Notes: a model not told the origin generated them from the sequence alone. 64,000 nt of DNA from Siphlonurus alternatus (GCA_949825025.1 OX463781.1:40375150-40439149); one strand, 5' to 3'. Shown: positions 11,174 to 26,882, counted from the first letter of the stretch. Numbers and translations: made by a program.

Positions 11174-11518
11174 TTTTTCACGAAGAGTTAAGGAGCGTTT
11201 TAGGGAGAGATATTTAAGAAGCGTTTTTTATACCAGGTGTAAAGGCGGATTCAGATGGCGACAACGGCGATGCGACGCGATTTTCTCAACAAGCTGTGAA
11301 ATCCTATGCGGAAGCGAATTCGCCATTGCGGCGGCGAATATCGCGCTAAATTACGATACTCTTTTTTTTAATCGCCAAATATGGCCGCCAATGGATGTTA
11401 CAACAAGTGCGCATTATTCGCGTCGCAGGCTGGAAATCGCCATGTGAATCCGCCTTAACAGGTAAGAAAAACACTTCTTAAAATATCTCTCCCTAAAATG
11501 CTCCTTGACTTTTCGTGA
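11174..11518. mobile_element. MITE H, interrupted by a Harbinger-like MITE
   Basis: The left arm (about 11174-11239) reads TTCACGAAGAGTTAAGGAGC, then TTTTAGGGAGAGATATTTAA. The right arm (about 11459-11518) reads TTAAAATATCTCTCCCTAAA, then GCTCCTTGACTTTTCGTGAA. They are inverted and the pairing breaks exactly where the next element begins and ends, so that element inserted near the loop of H. Non-coding. Confidence 0.7.
11243..11455. mobile_element. Harbinger-like MITE family G, copy 1
   Basis: 213 bp, flanked by TAA at 11240-11242 and 11456-11458. The left end reads AGGCGGATTCAGATGGCGAC and the right end ATCGCCATGTGAATCCGCCT. The interior has ACGGCGATGCGACGCGATTT, GCGAATTCGCC, ACGATACTCTTTTTT and AATATGGCCGCCAATG. 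A second copy lies at 60525-60744. TAA duplication and end sequence fit PIF/Harbinger. It sits inside MITE H. Confidence 0.8.
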
Positions 11519-11634
11519 ATAACAACCCATGTATTTATTTTATAAAAATATAACGTTTTTATTTCAATTACTTATCTTCAGGTATATAAATTCTGTAACC
11601 TCGTATATTAAATTTATAAAATCTTAATACTCGT

Positions 11635-11905
11635 CCATTATCAAGAATAATGAGCTATCTGCTATTTCAGGTAAGCAAACTTATGAGCTATAAATTGGCA
11701 TAAAATAAAGATCATAATTGAGCTCACCTGAATTAATATAATAATAATAATATAATATAATATAAATGTTTATTGAGCAAAATAACATAATACACAGTGA
11801 TACATTTTAATACATAATGCTCAATGGGTGACTCAAAAAGGGGATCCCATTCACTAAGTGTCAAGTCACCCAAAATACCAGATAGCTCATTATTCTGGAC
11901 AAGGG
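11635..11905. mobile_element. MITE family B, copy 2, interrupted by a retroposon tail
   Basis: The left arm reads AATAATGAGCTATCTGC, then TATTTCAGGTAAGC. The right arm reads CACCTGAA, interrupted, then AATACCAGATAGCTCATTAT and CTGGACAAGGG. It shares ends and arms with the family B copy at 4000-5519. Joining the right arm across 11734-11872 restores pairing with the left arm, so the intervening sequence is an insertion. Confidence 0.65.
11734..11872 (-). mobile_element. Retroposon 3' tail fragment inside MITE B
   Basis: On the minus strand it runs GGTGACTTGACACTTAG, GGATCCCCTTTTTGAGTC, then GCTCAATAAACATTTATATT followed by a TTATA/TAATA-type tail. A polyadenylation-like AATAAA followed by a simple A+T tail suggests the 3' end of a 5'-truncated non-LTR element. 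No coding part survives, so the family is not known. Confidence 0.45.
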
Positions 11906-12840
11906 ATTATTTCTACTTTATTTTTTATTAAAATTTATTGAATATTTTATAAAATATTATTATATAATAATTAGTGTTTATAAGAAATATGAAAATTTGA
12001 GTTTTTCATGCAATGAAAATGCGAGTGAGGAATTTTGAGCAAGCTTATTTTTCAGGCATTTTTAGCTAATTTCATGATCTGTTGTTGTACTTTATTGTGA
12101 TCTTATATGGTATGTAGATATAACGTTATAATAATATATTTTATATAAAATAATTAATAAAATAAAAATAAATAAATATTAATTATTAATAAATAAATAA
12201 CTCTCTACCCAAATGTAAGAGTTTGTTAAATTAATGAAGTTAAATTATTAACATTCCGTGATGAAAATAACCAACACCAGCCAACTATGACGTGTTTTGT
12301 ATTTAACAAAAAAAAAAATTAAAAATAAAAATAATACTTACTAATTTAACATTAAACCGGATTTACTCTTACGTGGCTATTTTTTTTAATATTTTTTTCA
12401 ACTATTAGGGAGTTTTAACACATTTTTTTTTTTTTTTTTTTTTTTTTGCGTGTGTTTAACTTCCTAGTATTAAATCGCTAATTTATAAACACTGCAAACA
12501 TTGAAATGAATAATATAATAATATGAATTACAAGAATTAAATATAAACATACATCTCTGGAAATTGAGTTAATAAATCAAAATTTTAAATAACATTGATT
12601 AAAACAAGAAACTTAATTCATTTTAAAATCTTATTTTAACAGATTTTAATTACTACCAATTAAAATTTGATCTTAAAAAAAAACAATTGAAGCATGAAAT
12701 TATTAATCAGCCACTTATTTTTCAAATATAATTATGCAGATATATAATTAATATTTACTTTTGTATCATTTCATTAATCAAAAGTTACAATTAGCACAGT
12801 TGACTTAATATTAAATCACTGGTAGCTTAACTTGTGATGT
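11906..12840. other. AT-rich DNA with a 25-bp T run
   Basis: Featureless A+T-rich DNA. A run of 25 T lies at 12423-12447. No gene or palindrome is supported. Confidence 0.55.
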
Positions 12841-13395
12841 TGTATATATCGAAATTTGGTGTTTCATTGCTTGTGTTCTACGATGCATGTTCTTTGGTCG
12901 TCTCAACAAGCAAGTGTAAGGTTTGGAGAGTCTCTCAAGCTTGGTTGGAGCATACAAGCTAACGTGTCATGTTGCAGGCAATTAATTGTGCTGAGGCAGA
13001 CATTTGAGAACGACCCTTGTGACACCTAACCAGTGAAACTTGAGATGGTGTTGGTGTTGGTACAATTAATTGCAAGCAACGGACTAAATATACAATTTAT
13101 AATATGAGAATATATTCAGGAAGGATGAATAGTTAAGTGTTTTTTATTATTATTTTTTTTTTAAAGCTTCTTTATTTTTAACATTAAAGAAGGTTTTCTG
13201 ACGAGGGTTCATTATAATGAATCTCGATTTATCCGAGGATGGGAACAGATGATTCCCGAAAGCTAATAAAGAAAACAGGTGCACCTGAAGTGTAGTGATA
13301 ATAATAAAAACATTAACATTATAATTCAGTGCTCAAGTTTCTTGACGTACTACAACAAAATCGACGAGTGGAAACAGTCCGGTAAGATTCAATTA
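12841..13395. other. Complex-sequence island, function unknown
   Basis: GC-richer sequence with normal complexity. It includes CAATTAATTGTGCTGAGGC, GAACGACCCTTGTGACACC and TTGGTGTTGGTACAATTAAT at 12975-13070. A second block at 13195-13295 carries CTCGATTTATCCGAGG, GATTCCCGAAAGC and the perfect 12-bp palindrome CAGGTGCACCTG (13276-13287). A donor-like CCGGTAAGA lies at 13379. No frame is long enough to call. It could be a regulatory segment, an untranslated exon or a worn repeat. Confidence 0.35.
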
Positions 13396-15284
13396 CCATT
13401 CTTTATTATTAACAAATTTATTATTTTTATAGGTTGTTTTAATGTTAAAATTGATTAAAAAAACATTTATTTTCATATATTTATATGTATTTTCTTTTAA
13501 AGTTTGGATTATTTTTAATAAATTTCCAACAAAAAATCAGATGAATAGTCAATGTGGATTCTATTTTATATAATCAATTAATCAATATTTTGTACAGTTT
13601 ATCCCCAATAGTATTATGGTTATCTTTGAAAAGTCCCCCTCACGTTTTCCGTTTAATCATAATCTTTTATACTCTAGAAGGTTAATTATGAAATTATAGA
13701 GACTATCCTTATAAACCTTAGTCTTAATTTTAGGCTAGAAAATTTAAGTTCTTAAGTTCAATATCAAATTTCAATCGATTAATAAATCTGAAATCTTGTT
13801 TCTAACCTAAATGGGTAGAATTAGTTCTTCTTCCTTATATATGTTTAGGAAATGTACAGGATTTTGAAAATTTTTATCACTGCAGTGTATATTCTTTAAT
13901 AAAACATGGTCATTATAGTTTTTAATTCATATAAATATCATTCTACATACTATATTACTGTAGTAAATGGTATTATTCGTATGCTAGCAGAAAAAAAACG
14001 TGGCTTACTTTTTGTATGCTGTATTCTTTTCTGGTTTAATATAATCTGACTATTTACGACTTGAACTAGATGTGTTCTCATTCCACCAAGACTTTTTTTT
14101 TAACATAATTTTCCTTCTACAATTTAATGCAACACGATTTCTATTTAATTCTGCTATTGTATATCATAGAATTTCAAATCCATTGTTTGTCGATTTCAAT
14201 TCTATATGCAATCAGACCTTGGTGAGTTCGTGGTCTGAAAATTACCTACGTGATTAGGATGTTAGAGAGATGTGATTGGTTCGTTGGCAGCTTTACTAAC
14301 AATAAGATTTGATTGGCTAAGGCATGCCAAGTAAAAAGGAGACTCCCTCTCTACATTTTAATTAAACCTTGAGATAAACACCATTGCGTTCCAGAAATGA
14401 AATCTCTTCTCATAGTATAATAACTATGAAAGTTAATTGTGTAAGCAGGATCAGTATAGGCCTAACTTAATGTATAATAGCCCAACTATAATAATGCAAG
14501 AGGTTTTCATGACTAAAATCTGGTACTTTCTAATACTAATACAAATAAGTAGAAAAATATATTTACATTGGTTAAAAAATTAATCTAAATTTTGATAATT
14601 AATTAATTTATGCATATTTTTTTAAGCTTATACACACAAAATTCATTTTGTTGTATTGTGTTTTTATAATTTTAAGATAATGACATCAACAATGAAACTC
14701 CCTAAACATATTTATAAATAAAAATTGTTGAAGAATTGGAGACGTAAAAATTTCAATTAAATAATTTATTATTGTATCGAAATTTATTTTCTGTAATATT
14801 TATATTAAAAATTGTTACTGAAGAATAGCTACGAACGAGCGTATAAAATATTTATGTGGAATTTTAAAATTATGTCTACAAAAAATGTGTTTTTATAAAA
14901 ACAAATCTTTGCATTTATATATTTAAATTGAGATTTTTCTTCTTCATGTATTCTAGTACAAATAAACACCCACAAAGAATCACCAACAACTCAAGTAGCC
15001 GTTTTATGATGTTTATATATAGTTTTGTTGAGAAAGCAAAAAGCAAAAAAAAAAAATACTATAAAAAAATCTTTCATGTACGTCTTTTTTTATATTTTTA
15101 CTATAATAATATAAATTTTTTCACTGCGTAAAAACAACAACAACTTGTGTTTATTGGAAAATTGCAAATTTTTGGTATATTTGTATGGTAGATATAAACT
15201 AGAAAAAGGGTAAAGAATATAAATAAAAAAAATATATATAAACAAATACATAATACGATTGGTAAATCTTATATAGAGAAAGTC
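13396..15284. other. AT-rich DNA, no feature seen
   Basis: Nearly 1.9 kb of A+T-rich sequence. Two open frames of about 60-70 codons (14072-14257, 14928-15131) are Phe-, Lys- and Asn-rich AT artefacts. Nothing else is supported. Confidence 0.55.
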
Positions 15285-15590
15285 ACGTTCCCGATGTGAA
15301 GGTTGTGCCTACTCTCTGTACGGTCGGTGGTAGGAGGGAGTATATATGAGGCCACAAAGGGGTGTGATGACGCTACCAAAGCAGCCTTCCCTATAGCTAT
15401 AGCTCTCGTATTTTGCTAGTATGGTATACGTGACTAGTTTGCTATATAGGAACCCTTTAGACCCCTAGTGGCAAAGGCAAACCAACAGCAGTAACATAGA
15501 GGGACGTTGTTTTGAATTTATAGTGCATATACCCCCAATCTATATATCTCTACTATGCCACTAACCTCTTTTCCTATATAGTATATATAC
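15285..15590. other. Complex-sequence island with TATA-like site
   Basis: About 300 bp of mixed composition in an A+T-rich setting: TACGGTCGGTGGTAGGAGG, GGAGTATATATGAGGCC near 15336, GGGGTGTGATGACGCTACC and TAGACCCCTAGTGGCAAAGG. The GTATATATGAGGCC word resembles a TATA box, but no downstream gene is visible. It could be a promoter or enhancer-type segment; this is inference from composition only. Confidence 0.3.
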
Positions 15591-15652
15591 TGATTCTATA
15601 TACAAGAATTACTGTATACAATGTTTATTTTCTTATAAAAATAATATTGAAA

Positions 15653-15655
<3 letters not shown>

Positions 15656-15684
<29 letters not shown>
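15656..15684. repeat. Poly(A) run
   Basis: A run of about 29 A. I found no retroposed sequence upstream that would make it a retroposon tail. Confidence 0.85.
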
Positions 15685-15761
15685 CGTATTGACTAACTTC
15701 AATAGAAGTAGGAAATTTCTCTAACAGGAAATTGTTGTAATGTTTTTAAAAAATTTACTAC

Positions 15762-15860
15762 GTTTACATGACGGTATTTAATACGGATCCGTTGACGACG
15801 GTTAATGTTAATCTTATGAGAGCGTCGTCAACGAATACGAATAATCGTAGTGTAAACGTA
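15762..15860. repeat. Palindromic MITE-like element Q
   Basis: About 100 bp with inverted ends CTACGTTTACATGACG and CGTAGTGTAAACGTAG, and inner arms CCGTTGACGACG and CGTCGTCAACG. A single copy was noted. Short perfect inner arms make a strong hairpin. Confidence 0.6.
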
Positions 15861-16647
15861 GTGAATGTTAAAGTATATACTGTAAATAAAAATAAGACTT
15901 ATGTATATATGTAAAATAGTTTAGCAACTATCAAAATATGGAAGTAAAGGATGCCAGCTGCAGAAACAAGAAATTTTATTTATTTATTTTAGAATTTGAA
16001 AATTATAATAAATCAATAAATATTTTATATCGATAAATATAATTTTTCGTGTTCTAAAAATGGTTTAAATTAATTTTAATATTATCTAGCTTCTGCCAAA
16101 TTGAATAAAGGAAATATTAAAATATACATATCTATGAATTAATCTTTGACATGAAATATATTTTTTCTTTGGTTACAATTGCCAAGAAAAAGAAAAAAGG
16201 AATCCTTTAACTTTAAGAGTTTTAACTCTGCAACTAATTGTCATTTTTAATACTCTCTCTTTCCTTGTTTAAATATATTTTAATCGAATTTGCTTCTGTA
16301 TCCACTACATATTTAAAACGTAAAACTTTATCTACAACCATATTATAGATTTCCAATACATATTCAAGATATTTATATTCTAAAAGGACCTTTATATTAT
16401 CTAAAAAAAAAGATACCACAATTTTAATTAAAATAAAATATTTTGTAAAACCAATATTACATAATTAAATCTTCTCTTTATGATTTGCATAAATATTGGT
16501 AAAGAAGGCACGAAATTTAGGTTTTAGCAGTTAGAATTAAGAACTTATTTTTAAAATAACTTATGTCATAGATAATTTGATTGCAATGATCATGAGTATA
16601 CAAGGGTGTAGTATTGAAAATTTTGTTTTTTTTGTAACTTTTATACC
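15861..16647. other. AT-rich DNA, no feature seen
   Basis: A+T-rich spacer. The 61-codon minus frame at 16234-16419 has no recognisable feature. Confidence 0.55.
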
Positions 16648-16649
16648 TA

Positions 16650-16864
16650 CAGTCAAATTTACATAATATTCCCTCCGGAAGTAGCCAGAAGTGTTTTCGG
16701 TTTTTGGTCTTTCTAATCGTATTTCAGTGTTACAATTTCACACATTGGTCAGCACTTCTACTCCAAACCACTTTGTAAAGTTTCAAAACTAAATTACAAA
16801 CAGAAGAGCTGTAAACCTCTCACTTCCGGCTACTTCCGGAAGGAATATCAAATTAATTTGACTG
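16650..16864. mobile_element. MITE family L, copy 1, TA target
   Basis: 215 bp between TA at 16648-16649 and 16865-16866. The ends are CAGTCAAATTTACATAATAT and AATATCAAATTAATTTGACTG, followed inward by CCTCCGGAAGTAGCC and GGCTACTTCCGGAAGG. Two other copies lie at 31235-31453 and 36711-36923. A TA duplication and CAGTCAAAT ends fit Tc1/mariner-type MITEs. Confidence 0.8.
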
Positions 16865-16897
16865 TATGATGTAAGCATCTCAAATTTGTCAAAAGAG

Positions 16898-16962
16898 AGA
16901 TCAGCTCAAGTGGGACTCGAACCCGCATCCTCCGCTTTGCATGTGGCATCTGCCAATTACAT
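16898..16962 (-). pseudogene. tRNA-like 3' half (tRNA relic or SINE fragment)
   Basis: On the minus strand: GCAGATGCCACATGC, AAAGCGGAGGATGCGG, then GGTTCGAGTCCCACTTGAGC. GGTTCGAGTCC fits the B box / T-loop of a tRNA, with a partly paired T stem. The 5' half with an A box and a full cloverleaf is not visible, so this is not an intact tRNA gene. It begins about 30 bp after MITE L. Confidence 0.45.
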
Positions 16963-17490
16963 GTAATTTTTAACAACCCAAAACAATAATTTATCATTTA
17001 ATATAGGACTAATTTATACAATTTTTATTTTCAAAACTGATATTTTTAGTTCAAACTTTATATAGATGCGAAATTTGTTTATAATTTATAATCTTAAAAA
17101 TGAGTTATAACCTAATAGATATTTTTTCTGCAATGAAAATACTGCATATGATCATTTATTTATCATCATATACCTGTGTTTATTACCTAACTTAAAGATG
17201 ATAGGAAATAATTATGTATTTTAATGTAATACTTTATTTTTGTTTCATGTTTAATTGTGTCCTTAAATTGGTCACTTGTGGCATTTATAGAAGGGTATTT
17301 ACTAAGGACTTGGCATATACTTTATCTCATAAATTTTTAGTCCCAAAAAGTGATATCAAATCGAGTACTAAATGTAGTACTAAATATGATTTTAAAAATT
17401 TCTGAGATAAAATTTTATACCAAATACTTTTGTGAATATACCACCTTATATATATTATATATTTGGTACATTATTATGACGTCACTTTAC
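16963..17490. other. AT-rich DNA, no feature seen
   Basis: A+T-rich sequence leading up to the splice-site candidate. A 63-codon plus frame at 17214-17405 has no support as a gene. Confidence 0.5.
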
Positions 17491-17572
17491 CTGTGAACTG
17501 TAAGTCCCTCACACTGTTTGATGATAATGAGACCTCGACAGGTCATTTGCAATTTGCAGTTGCTCAGCTTAC
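17491..17572 (-). other. Candidate recursive splice site with downstream donor
   Basis: Read on the minus strand, a branch-point-like TCTAAC and a pyrimidine tract CTTTTTCTCTTATGTTTCAG (about 17573-17605) are joined directly to GTAAGCTGAG. An acceptor thus abuts a donor with zero exon between them, as in recursive-splicing ratchet points of long insect introns. After 82 nt comes a second donor, TTCACAG/GTAAAG, which could define an RS exon. One frame of the 82 nt is open (Lys-Leu-Ser-Asn-Cys onward), so a plain short exon is an alternative. The chance of such a match in 64 kb is not negligible. Confidence 0.35.
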
Positions 17573-18861
17573 CTGAAACATAAGAGAAAAAGATGGTTAG
17601 ATTTTTGTTTTGGTTAAATATGCACATTAAAATAAAAATTTATTTTGTTAATAGATCACTTAATCTCTTTAAGTTATTGATGGAAGAATACTGAATACTC
17701 TATGAATTTTAACGTATTATATTTAATTTTAAATAATAAAATTCACAGCTTTAAAATTATACATGAATGTACTTGTATTCTTTTCTCACAACTGTAATGA
17801 TTATGTACTGACCATATTTTATTTGTTCATATTATTATTTAATGTTAAAAAATATATTTTACTAATTTCAAAGCAACTAAATTATTAAATTAAATTATTA
17901 TTTTATATTTAAAAATTATAGCGTATAATTCTTATAAATTCTCATATTAATTATAATAAATTAATCCTCACTCAAGTTTGTATAAATCATAATTAAGAAA
18001 ATTAAGTTAATTTTATTAAATGAGCACTATAAAGTTTTATTACTACAATACTAAAGAGAAAATATAGAAATTGGTGTTTAACTCTGCTCATGCTCATATT
18101 TTGCTTAGAGAAAAGAAAAAGCAGGCAAGTATAAAAAAATCCCCACATTTGCATATTCTATCACTTATAATATCACAGTAGTTTCGTAGTAAACTATACT
18201 GAATAACCTTTTTTTTTTTACATGTTTTTTTAAAATTTATCCTTTCACTGTTTCTACATGTAATTTAAGGAAATAAGATAGAACAAAGTTATATTCTTTT
18301 TTGGCAAAAAAATACTTTTTTTTTTTTGTAAAGAATTATGTGTGTGTATATTTTTCTAACTTTAGGGTTAAAAATTAGTATGGTGATGAAAAAAAGGTCA
18401 TTATGCGTTAAAAAAAAATGTTTCTCAACCCCCATGAAATGTTGGTAACTTATATAGTTACTCTCTGCCCTTTTCTTTTACCCTCTCATCTCTTTCATGT
18501 TATGTTAGTTAAGCTTTTGTATTAAGGTAGTAATATGTTGCAGCTAATATTCATACATGGAATTGCTCTTGCTGTCAGAAAAATTAACCAAAAAACTCTC
18601 TTTTACTGACAGCTCTAGCAAGCATTTTATTCATTAATTCTCAACAATTCCCACCTAATTAGAATCATTTATGAACTGTATATCTTTTTATTTAAAGGAC
18701 TGTACTGAGAAACATATACAAAATGTTAATTGAAAATCTTTCACGTCAAGAACATTGACACATATATAAAACTAATTAAAAAAAAAAACAATTTATATAA
18801 AATGGCTGTCAGATTTGTATACTTAAACATTAATTTAGAGTAATTAATTTTTTTATTTAGT
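17573..18861. other. AT-rich DNA, no feature seen
   Basis: Beyond the splice-site tract this is A+T-rich with several poly(T) and poly(A) runs of about 10. No gene or array. Confidence 0.5.
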
Positions 18862-18948
18862 TTACTTTCCCGTATATTTAACCTATCTACTCATGAGTAA
18901 AACAGTGATGGAGGGTGGACAGGTAAGGCCGTAGACCAATCACTTGCA
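18862..18948 (-). repeat. MITE-like family R, partial copy
   Basis: Its reverse complement carries CCTGTCCACCCTCCAT, then ACTCATGAGTAGATAGG and TTAAATATACGGGAAAG. This parallels the left arm of family R at 25272-25540 in the same order. The other arm is missing. Confidence 0.45.
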
Positions 18949-20024
18949 GGTGCCCGATATTAAAGTAAAATGTAGTAAGTATAAATTATGTAAAATTAAT
19001 ATTAAAATAACGTGTTATAATTTTTTTAAATATTTAACCTTTTTTTAACATGTAATTTTATTATAAATTAAAAATTTCTAGCATTAAATATTTTTTAATT
19101 ATACTTTTAATAAAGAGAAATCCTGATAAAAGGTTTTATAGTTAATAATAATTTTAAATTGCAAATTTAGTGCTAAAATAGCCTTCAATTCAGCTATTTT
19201 TTTGGTATTTCAACATTAATATCTAAGCCTATGTAAAAAAAAATTAATTTATTTTTTCACCAAGAAGATTTTTAGGGAAAAATCCTTTACGGAACTTCGG
19301 TCAACATCAAAAAATACAATTAATAATTGAAGAATTAGATTTTTTACGAAAATTATAACTGAGAAAAGTTCTTTGCTTTATTTTCAAGTTCAAGATAGAC
19401 CTTAGAGACACAAATGAGCATCGAGAGACGCACTGACTTCAAGCCTCTTTTTCATTATAAAGCAAACAAATAAACAATATATATATAATATTTTCAACTG
19501 TTCAATTTAATTGTTGTAAATAAAAGGAGATAAAATATTCAAGCTTTATTTACAATCATCTTCTTTCCCATCTTGACCGTACGGCCACAAAAACAAGTTG
19601 TTACTTGATATCACAGTTGGCTCTGTGTGAAAATTCTCACTCTTTTGTAACTATCGTTTGGGCAAATATCCAATCTTACATAAGATTCTAATATAAAAAT
19701 ATATTGAAACAATTTACTACGTTATTAAATAAAAAATTATGGTATAAAAATTGACCTATATTATAATAATATATATTTTTTAGTTATTTCTAAGTATAAA
19801 AATCGAAAAATAAAGTATAATGTAAAAATATGTTTCATGGTATATTATGTGGTTATAATAGTGTTTAAAAGTTTGTAAAAATAAGTTTTGGCAAAATTTC
19901 TTTTTTAGTCTAATACTGTATTAACTTTGCTGACTTGTTTACATATAATATTAAACTAGAAAGTAATTTAAAAATAATTATTTAAAAAAAAAATATTTTT
20001 TTAAATCACCTTCTTTATGTATAA
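18949..20024. other. AT-rich DNA, no feature seen
   Basis: A+T-rich stretch with no supported feature. Confidence 0.55.
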
Positions 20025-20580
20025 TGTCTATCAACGTTCCTTTATACAGGTTAAGACACGCACGCATTTCGTGCGTCAATTTCGGTAAATTTTCAGGCCT
20101 CATTGTACCACGAAATTTAAAAAATAGCATTGCATGATGAGCCAGAGACCCTACAGAGACCTCCGTGTCTTATGGGTAGGAATTTGAAGAACCTTGAATT
20201 TAGTTCCACCGGAATTCCGAGTGGCCACACTACTGTCGACCAATCACCGTTGATTTCATCATCAGTGACGTCATCCGAAATAGCCAATCGGCGATTTTGT
20301 GATCAGCGATTGGTCAGCTCGAATGACGTCATTAATAATGAAACCATGATGATTGGTCGATAGTGGTGTGGCCACTCGGAATTTCGGTGGAACTAAATTC
20401 AAGGTTCTTCAAATTCCTACCCATAAGACACGGAGGTCTCTGTAGGGTCTCTGATGATGGGCGCATTCAAAGTTTCGCGGTACTATGTGGTCAAAAATAC
20501 TTGAACGTGATTGGCTAAGCCCTTTAACATTGGTTCAATCTGTGGCTTAACGTGAATAAAGGAACGTTGATGTCTTTAGC
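20025..20580. mobile_element. Palindromic element J, about 550 bp
   Basis: Outer arms share ATCAACGTTCCTTTAT (left) and its inverse near 20555-20573. Inner arms from 20144 and to 20452 match for about 95 bp, including AGAGACCCTACAGAGACCTC, GTGTCTTATGGGTAGGAATT and GAGTGGCCACAC. The loop holds two TGACGTCAT sites (about 20265 and 20323) and several CCAAT/ATTGG words. Less similar segments separate the two arm blocks. A 77-codon frame inside is a palindrome artefact. The superfamily is unknown. Confidence 0.7.
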
Positions 20581-25271
<4,691 letters not shown>

Positions 25272-25540
25272 CCCTAAAGGTTGTCGAACACTCCGAACTT
25301 TCCTGTCCACCCTCCGTCCCTGCCATGTCCATAGGTTCTACTCTTGAGTAGACAGGTTAGACATACGTCCGGAAAATTAATTTAAAAAACATTTACTCTA
25401 AAAAATATAAATTAGAGGTAACTAATTTGTTATTTATCATGGAAATGATCTGAAAAAATATATTTCTTAACTTTTTCATAACCTGTCTACTCTAGAAGCA
25501 GAAACTATAGGCAGGAAAAGGGAGAGCGTTCAGGAATGGT
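25272..25540. repeat. MITE-like family R, copy with both arms
   Basis: The left arm reads CGAACACTCCGAACTTTCCTG, then TCTACTCTTGAGTAGACAGG. The right arm reads CCTGTCTACTCTAGAAGCAG, then CAGGAAAAGGGAGAGCGTTC. The arms pair imperfectly across about 110 bp of A+T-rich sequence. Partial relatives lie at 18862-18948 and 62104-62155. ACTCTTGAGT is itself a short palindrome. Confidence 0.5.
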
Positions 25541-26881
25541 TTAAATAATATCATTTTATAAAAAGAAGTAAAAAATCAGGGTTACAAATAATATTAAATT
25601 TATTGCCAAATGCATATTTGAATAATATTTATTTGAATTGAAACATAATTGATTCGATTCATTAATTAAAGATATGTATTAAAAAATATAAATATATGTA
25701 ACTAATTTTGTCACTTACTAACTTAATTAATTATTACTTAATTATCTAACTTAATTAAGCTAACCATGATGGTTAGACGGTTAGTTAGAAAGTTGGTTAT
25801 ATCTTCATTTTGTGCTAAATATTTCTGTAAACAATAAAGAAAAGTTATTTATATTTAAAATTTTAATTAATAAAGCATTTTTTTATTAACTGTCATGTCG
25901 TTAACGATGCTCTATTATGTAAAAGTTAGCACTTTCTTGTGTGTGCAGTCTTGCATTAAAACTTATGCAGCTGCTTCTGTCTATAACTTTGAAGCAGTAT
26001 CTCAAGTTTGCAGCATAAATTACTGACGGAAATTCACGAGGTTATGCATTTTGATGCAATCTTATTTAACGTTTGGTTATATAGAAACCTTCTACGTCAG
26101 CTGCATTCGTCAACTTTACAGCTGCATAGAGTGGTGCTGCAAAACTTTATATTTCCGATGAATTGAACCAAACAGCTGTAGTAAATGGTTTGCAAAAAAA
26201 CGTGAAACCATTTTAAACTACTTTTTATACAAAATCAGCTAGAGATCAAATTCTTATTACTTTAATTTTAACAACACATTACTTTTAATATAGTCTGTTA
26301 CTTTTATACATAATATTTTGTATAATATTAACATAAAATTCTATAATTAATTGCCTTCTTTTAAAATTAATTTTTGCAAAAGAGAGTAGAAAAATCAAAT
26401 TTACTCACAATATCTGTAAATCATAAAAAATCATCACATGAAAAAAAAAAAAAAAAAACTAAGAAGTAAAGAGAGAATATATTTAGAGATTTTTCTTTAA
26501 ATTGCATAAGTTTTGATGACTTTTGTAATTTTACAACTTTTCTTACATACTTTTACTTAGAAAAAAAGTAAAGTATGTCTAACTTTATTTTTTCTTTTAC
26601 TTAGTATGCCTTATAATATAAAGGCATATAAAGCATACTGGTTAAAAAAAGAAATGATGTAAGTTTTGTGTGAGTTGGAATATTGCAATGGCTCCTCGTA
26701 TTTTGCGTACAATTACAGTCGTTAACCCGAAGTATTATAGCCACGCAAGGGTTGCTGCTAGGAGTCGTTCTTCCCACCCTTAGAGTGTAAGGGGGGGGGG
26801 ACGAAAAAGTGCTGAGATGAAACTCAAACTCTTTTCTGTGAGGGGGTCATCTCTCCCTCTCTATCCATCCCATCAACCCTA

Positions 26882-26882
<1 letters not shown>
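25541..26882. other. AT-rich DNA with GCAGCTGC-rich segment
   Basis: 25930-26170 repeats TGCAGCTGC-like words (ATGCAGCTGCTTC, GTCAGCTGCATTC, ACAGCTGCATAG) and resembles the inner part of element M at 38025, but I could not define ends. 26690-26830 is a GC-richer island with a G run. No gene. Confidence 0.4.

Noticed and set aside
13195..13265. Possible hammerhead ribozyme: CTGACGAGGG ... CCCGAAAG
   Set aside because: The two core words and a 3-bp stem II are present, but the loop between is about 45 nt and I find no stem III or cleavage-site pairing after CCCGAAAG.
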